This document shows, one piece after another, positions 61,834 to 64,000 of a stretch of 64,000 nucleotides of DNA. The stretch is taken from the NCBI GenBank assembly GCA_022865305.1, contig JALHSP010000147.1:235197-299196 (forward strand), read 5' to 3'. The DNA comes from Bacteroidales bacterium (GTDB lineage: Bacteria; Bacteroidota; Bacteroidia; Bacteroidales; VadinHA17). Below the pieces are notes generated by a model. It was not told the origin of the DNA. It searched no databases and worked only from the letters and a program-made list of their open reading frames with translations. Each line of letters opens with the position of its first letter. Within the stretch, counting starts at the first letter, position 1. The translations under genes were made by a program, and so were the position numbers.

Positions 61834-61991
61834 CCAATGTCATTCTTTTTTACTGTTAATTATAATCATAGCAACACCTTATAAATAACAACATGCGATA
61901 AGTATTGCCAGAATTGTAAACAAAGACTTTATTTTTCTTAATGCAACAAAAGGGACAATAATTCGTCCTTAGAGAGATTCTAACAAACGCC

Positions 61992-64000
61992 ATGATAAAA
62001 AACTTCTTCCGCTTGTCCTTTCGTAATATTTTGAAACATAAGGGTTTTGCATTCATAAATATAACAGGACTGGCAATAGGGCTTGCTGCATCATTACTGA
62101 TTCTATTATGGATTCAGGATGAGTTAAGCTATGAAAAGTATAACCTGAATGCTGAAAATATATACAGGGTCGAAGAGGACCAGTTTTATTCAGGTGAGAG
62201 ATACCATGTAACCGTAACACCACATCCCAGCGGACCTGTATGGAAAGAAAAAATCCCTGAGATCAGGGAACAGACACGTATAAACCGTCTTCCCCGTATC
62301 TTGTTCCGACAGGAAGAAAAAGTATTTTTTGAATCGGCAATCATTGCAGCAGACTCAGGCCTTTTTAAAATGTTCACCATGCCGCTATTACTGGGCGATC
62401 CTGAAACTGTTCTGAATTCACCACACTCAATAATACTTACAGAAAAGCTGGCTGCAAAATATTTTGGTGATACAAATCCTTTGGGAAAGACGATTACAAT
62501 TGAAAATAAACTCCAGTTCATGGTAACGGGTGTGATGAAAGATCTGCCTAAGAATTCAATATTCACATTTGAAGGGGTTATTCCTTATTCTTTCTTAAAA
62601 GAAATCGGAGCAATAAGTGATTCCTGGGGTAATAATTCGATTTTTACCTTTGTATTACTCGAGAAAGGTTCTGAAATAGAAGCTGTCAACAAGAAACTTA
62701 CAGATGTTGTACTGGAATATCAACCGCAAACAACTACAAAATATCTCCTGTTCCCTCTCCTGGACATTCATCTTCATGCTCAGTTCGGTTATGAAATAAG
62801 TAAAGGACCTGTAATTGTTGTTTATATCTTTACCCTGATTGCTGTATTTGTCCTGCTTATTGCATGTATTAATTTCATCAACTTAACAACAGCCAAAGCT
62901 TCAGGCCGCTCAAAGGAAATAGGTATAAAGAAAGTTGCCGGGGCAGATCAGAGGACTTTGATAGTCCAGTTTATGATTGAATCACTTTCCCTCGTTTCAA
63001 TTGCCATGCTGTTTGCTCTGATCCTGCTGGGATTAGCGCTACCTTTGTTTAATAATATCTCCGGGAAGAATTTCAATCTTCACGACCTCTTCCAGTTTAA
63101 GTTTATTATCAGCGTGATAATTGTCGGGTTGGTTGCCGGACTGATATCCGGTATTTATCCAGCCCTTTATCTCTCTTCATTCAAACCGGTTGCTGTCTTA
63201 AAAGGAGAAACAATCTCCAGAAAAGGCAATGGGAGATTAAGACAAATTCTTGTTATTATTCAGTTTACACTTTCAATATTGATTGCAGTCGCAGCCATAT
63301 TCATGTACATGCAGTTAAAACACCTTCAGGATAAGGACCTTGGATTTGACAAGGAGAACCTTTTATGTATTCCGATGCTCGGAGATATGATACCCAAATA
63401 TTACTCTCTGAAAGATGAGCTTCTTAAGGAGACTCTCATCCAGGGAGTTACAGCAGCAAGAAGCAATCCGGTCAGAATTGGAAGCAATTCAGGCGGAGCC
63501 AGCTGGGAAGGCAAGGATCCGGAAAAACGTGTTCTTATCGGAACCAATGCTGTTGATTATGATTATCTCGAAACGATGAAGATGGAAATTAAATCGGGCA
63601 GGGATTTCTCAAGGGAGTTTCCTTCTGATCTGGCAAAAGATACAACAGGTAATTTCCTTGTGAATGAAGAGGTAGTAAAGATCATGGGAGTTGAAGATCC
63701 GGTAGGAAAAAGTTTCAGGTTTATGGGAGTTAGCGGAAGGATAGCAGGAGTATTAAAAAATTTCCACTTTAAAGGAGCTGACCAGCCCATCGAACCTATT
63801 GCCTTCGCCCTGACTGGTCCTGAATACCTGAGCTTTATCCTTATCAGGCTTACCCCGGGCAATATTCCTGAGGCCCTGAAAACAGCTGAGAGGGTATGGA
63901 AAAATGTACTTCCGGAATACCCGTTCGACTATTTTTTTATCGACGAAGATTATGATAATCTTTTCAGGACCCAGTTTCGTCTCACAAAGTTATTAAAGTA
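61992..64000 (+). CDS. FtsX-family ABC permease (MacB_PCD), cut by the window end
   Basis: An open frame from ATG 61992 to the window edge (about 669 residues seen; complete relatives are near 790-800). It starts MIKNFFRLSFRNILKHKGFAFINITGLAIGLAASLLILLWIQDELSYEKY, the typical opening of Bacteroidota macrolide-export-like permeases. A periplasmic core domain follows, then three helices near 275-420 (VIVVYIFTLIAVFVLLIACINFINLTTAKASGRSKEIGIKKVAGA). A second core begins with ILVIIQFTLSILIAVAAIFMYMQL. The second FtsX unit lies beyond the window. No ATPase gene is beside it here; substrate unknown. Confidence 0.9.
   Translation, partial: MIKNFFRLSFRNILKHKGFAFINITGLAIGLAASLLILLWIQDELSYEKYNLNAENIYRVEEDQFYSGERYHVTVTPHPSGPVWKEKIPEIREQTRINRLPRILFRQEEKVFFESAIIAADSGLFKMFTMPLLLGDPETVLNSPHSIILTEKLAAKYFGDTNPLGKTITIENKLQFMVTGVMKDLPKNSIFTFEGVIPYSFLKEIGAISDSWGNNSIFTFVLLEKGSEIEAVNKKLTDVVLEYQPQTTTKYLLFPLLDIHLHAQFGYEISKGPVIVVYIFTLIAVFVLLIACINFINLTTAKASGRSKEIGIKKVAGADQRTLIVQFMIESLSLVSIAMLFALILLGLALPLFNNISGKNFNLHDLFQFKFIISVIIVGLVAGLISGIYPALYLSSFKPVAVLKGETISRKGNGRLRQILVIIQFTLSILIAVAAIFMYMQLKHLQDKDLGFDKENLLCIPMLGDMIPKYYSLKDELLKETLIQGVTAARSNPVRIGSNSGGASWEGKDPEKRVLIGTNAVDYDYLETMKMEIKSGRDFSREFPSDLAKDTTGNFLVNEEVVKIMGVEDPVGKSFRFMGVSGRIAGVLKNFHFKGADQPIEPIAFALTGPEYLSFILIRLTPGNIPEALKTAERVWKNVLPEYPFDYFFIDEDYDNLFRTQFRLTKLLK

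Overview
The window looks like chromosomal DNA of a member of the Bacteroidota, probably a marine or sediment Bacteroidales-type organism. The reasons are a complete Bat (aerotolerance) operon, TAnnTTTG promoter elements, few Shine-Dalgarno sites, many secreted proteins ending their signal peptide in a Q, FtsX-type permeases, and sulfatase and rhamnose genes. No rRNA, tRNA, CRISPR array, prophage or intact insertion sequence was recognised. The left end starts just upstream of a MoxR gene, and the right end cuts an FtsX-like permease.

Layout. 0-8.7 kb: nine-gene operon (MoxR, a small secreted protein, DUF58, a BatD-related membrane protein, BatA-B-C-D-E). 8.7-13.7 kb: a lipoprotein and a terminator, then a Mo-bisMGD oxidoreductase, a fused FeS/membrane-anchor subunit and a PLP-dependent sulfur-amino-acid enzyme in one tight unit. 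14-18 kb: uracil-DNA glycosylase and a 1029-residue YadA-head-like surface protein. 18-22.2 kb: a CYTH protein facing a four-gene operon of lysine 2,3-aminomutase, two D-Ala-D-Ala-ligase-like ATP-grasp enzymes and a GNAT acetyltransferase. 22.7-25.6 kb: MATE exporter, ArfB, EamA transporter. 25.7-33 kb: L-rhamnose use (GH78 rhamnosidase, RhaT, RhaM, rhamnose isomerase, FGGY kinase). 33.2-36.3 kb: lamin-tail lipoprotein, a small secreted protein, VTC-domain protein, DUF4956 membrane protein, DUF2490 outer-membrane protein. 36.3-52.2 kb: six PQQ-like beta-propeller proteins, five of them in an eleven-gene minus-strand operon with a NapG/NapH-like ferredoxin pair, a tiny Cys-rich membrane protein, a glycosyltransferase and an ABC/FtsX exporter. 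52.4-61.8 kb: a phosphotriesterase-family lipoprotein and five Ser-type sulfatases, one broken by an in-frame amber codon. 62-64 kb: the truncated permease.

How the genes work together. Two blocks look like coherent but uncharacterised systems. The first is the aminomutase/ATP-grasp/GNAT operon, predicted to make a beta-lysine-containing, possibly acetylated or peptide-linked, small molecule. The second is the NapGH-like/propeller/ABC operon, predicted to move quinol-derived electrons to periplasmic or surface propeller proteins. The rhamnose genes and sulfatases together suggest use of sulfated, rhamnose-containing polysaccharides, although no SusC/SusD pair is present here.

The intergenic regions carry a family of GC-rich double-hairpin repeats. 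Two full copies of 175-176 bp have terminal inverted repeats, and their hairpin stems differ by compensating base changes.
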